Part shown: positions 5,390 to 6,608 of the stretch, in pieces
How the letters are laid out: each line of letters starts with the position of its first letter
Position numbering within the stretch: position 1 is the first letter of the stretch
Source: Candidatus Melainabacteria bacterium GWA2_34_9
GTDB taxonomy: Bacteria > Cyanobacteriota > Vampirovibrionia > Gastranaerophilales > UBA9971
Length of the DNA stretch: 6,608 nt
Assembly: GCA_001784535.1 (NCBI GenBank)
Contig: MFRJ01000007.1
Location: 1 to 6,608, forward strand
Direction of reading: 5' to 3'
Position numbers and translations under genes: made by a program
The notes under the pieces: generated by a model
Told to the model about the DNA's origin: nothing
Seen by the model: the letters and a program-made list of their open reading frames with translations, nothing else
Database searches by the model: none

Positions 5390-6608
5390 ATGCCCGAACA
5401 GAAACAAATAGATAATAACGCTCTCTGGTACAAAGATGCAATAATTTATGAAGTTCATGTTCGGGCTTTTAAAGACAGCAACAAAGACGGGATAGGCGAT
5501 TTTAAAGGCTTGACCGAAAAACTGGATTATTTGCAAGATTTAGGGATAAATACTATATGGCTTTTGCCTTTTTTTGTTTCTCCTTTAAAAGATGACGGGT
5601 ATGATATAGCGGATTATTATAATATAAATAAAGACTATGGAAGTCTGAGCGACTTTAAAAAATTTATAAAAGAATGCAAGAAAAGAAATATAAAAACCAT
5701 AATAGAACTTGTGGTAAATCATGTTTCCGATCAGCATCAATGGTTTCAGTCTGCTATTAAAGAAGGAGAAAAGAGTAAATTCTGGAATTATTTTATTTGG
5801 AGCGATAATCAGGAAAAATTTAAAGAAACCAGAATTATATTCAGCGATACAGAAAGTTCTAACTGGACATGGCGACCTGATGTCAATAAATTTTACTGGC
5901 ACAGGTTTTTTTCATGCCAGCCTGACTTGAATCTCAATAATCCTGAAGTCGTGAAAGAAATAAACAAAGTAATTAAATACTGGGAAGAACTTGGAGTTGA
6001 CGGATTCAGGCTAGATGCAATTCCGTATCTTTGCGTTAAAGAAAGAACAAACAACGAAAATTTGCCTGAAACTCATCTGGTTATAAAAATCTGGCGAAAA
6101 GTGCTGGATGAACATTTTGAAAATAAAATTTTTCTTGCGGAAGCTAATCAATGGCCGCAATATGTTGTTAAATACTTTGGTGACGGGGATGAATGCCACA
6201 TGGCGTATAATTTTCCTTTAATGCCGAGGATTTTTATTGCTTTAAAAAAAGAATCAAGAATTCCCATAGTTGAAATCATGGAAAAACTTCCTGAAATTCC
6301 TGATTCTTGTCAGTGGGCGTTATTTTTAAGAAATCATGACGAATTGACGCTGGAAATGGTGACTGATGAAGAAAGAAATTTCATGTATGAACAGTATGCC
6401 AAAGACCCAAGAATGAAGCTAAATTTGGGGATAAGAAGAAGGCTTGTGCCCCTTGTTGAAAACAACAGAAGAGTTCTTGAAATTTTAAACTCGATTTTGT
6501 TTTCGTTTCCCGGAACCCCCATTATATATTACGGTGATGAGATAGGCATGGGTGATAATGTTTACCTGAACGACAGAAATGGGGTTAGGACACCGATGCA
6601 GTGGACTC
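5390..6608 (+). CDS. treS: Trehalose synthase (maltose alpha-D-glucosyltransferase), 3' partial
   Basis: A GH13 enzyme that interconverts maltose and trehalose by intramolecular transglucosylation in the cytoplasm. The visible 406 residues begin with LWYKDAIIYEVHVRAF and DSNKDGIGDFKGLTEKLDYL, typical of TreS. The GH13 conserved regions are present: VVNH (108-111), GFRLDA with nucleophile Asp209, the acid/base Glu251 in LAEANQWP, and NHDE with Asp317. TreS-specific stretches include FGDGDECHMA, LEMVTDEERNFMY, RNGVRTPMQW and YYGDEIGMGDN. The start at 5390 is preferred over an in-frame ATG at 5384 because AAAGG (5378-5382) is 7 nt from the former and 1 nt from the latter. The C-terminal barrel end, the beta domain and any fused maltokinase domain are beyond the window. 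The gene stands after a terminator and probably has its own promoter. Confidence 0.95.
   Translation, partial: MPEQKQIDNNALWYKDAIIYEVHVRAFKDSNKDGIGDFKGLTEKLDYLQDLGINTIWLLPFFVSPLKDDGYDIADYYNINKDYGSLSDFKKFIKECKKRNIKTIIELVVNHVSDQHQWFQSAIKEGEKSKFWNYFIWSDNQEKFKETRIIFSDTESSNWTWRPDVNKFYWHRFFSCQPDLNLNNPEVVKEINKVIKYWEELGVDGFRLDAIPYLCVKERTNNENLPETHLVIKIWRKVLDEHFENKIFLAEANQWPQYVVKYFGDGDECHMAYNFPLMPRIFIALKKESRIPIVEIMEKLPEIPDSCQWALFLRNHDELTLEMVTDEERNFMYEQYAKDPRMKLNLGIRRRLVPLVENNRRVLEILNSILFSFPGTPIIYYGDEIGMGDNVYLNDRNGVRTPMQWT

Overview
The window is AT-rich bacterial chromosomal DNA. It holds the end of a conserved transcription, secretion and ribosomal-protein operon, followed by three accessory or housekeeping units, all on the + strand. 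Gene order secE-nusG-rplK-rplA, Shine-Dalgarno sites and intrinsic terminators mark it as bacterial. The AT bias and the cyanobacteria-like flavour of the L11 protein would fit a non-photosynthetic cyanobacterial relative (Vampirovibrionia/Gastranaerophilales), but this is an impression from memory and other AT-rich bacteria are possible.

Layout. (1) 3-2022: the 3' end of secE, then nusG, rplK and rplA, closely spaced. The rplK-rplA gap contains a hairpin matching the L1 autoregulatory mRNA site, directly abutting the rplA Shine-Dalgarno. A strong perfect-palindrome terminator (2041-2074) closes the operon. rplJ and rplL, the usual next genes, do not follow. (2) 2089-3256: a two-gene unit, a class I methyltransferase-like protein and a small two-helix membrane protein that resembles PepSY-associated membrane proteins. 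The methyltransferase-like gene carries a GC-rich, palindrome-bearing block of about 66 bp in frame, next to its second cofactor-fold motif. It looks like an inserted small repeat. (3) 3381-5279: a DEAD-box RNA helicase with a complete core and a dimerization-like region, then a 205-residue charged repeat tail where DeaD/DbpA proteins often carry an RRM-like domain. It is preceded by a 124-bp leader with possible tiny ORFs and followed by an intrinsic terminator. (4) 5390-end: the N-terminal two-thirds or so of trehalose synthase (TreS), cut by the window edge.

How they relate. Unit 1 supplies translocon, elongation-factor and large-subunit functions, with L1 probably controlling its own translation. 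The helicase probably acts on structured RNA or ribosome assembly, and TreS interconverts maltose and trehalose. No sequence evidence links units 2 to 4 functionally beyond shared orientation. I found no CRISPR array, tRNA, rRNA, transposase or defence system. No gene-free stretch exceeds about 125 bp.
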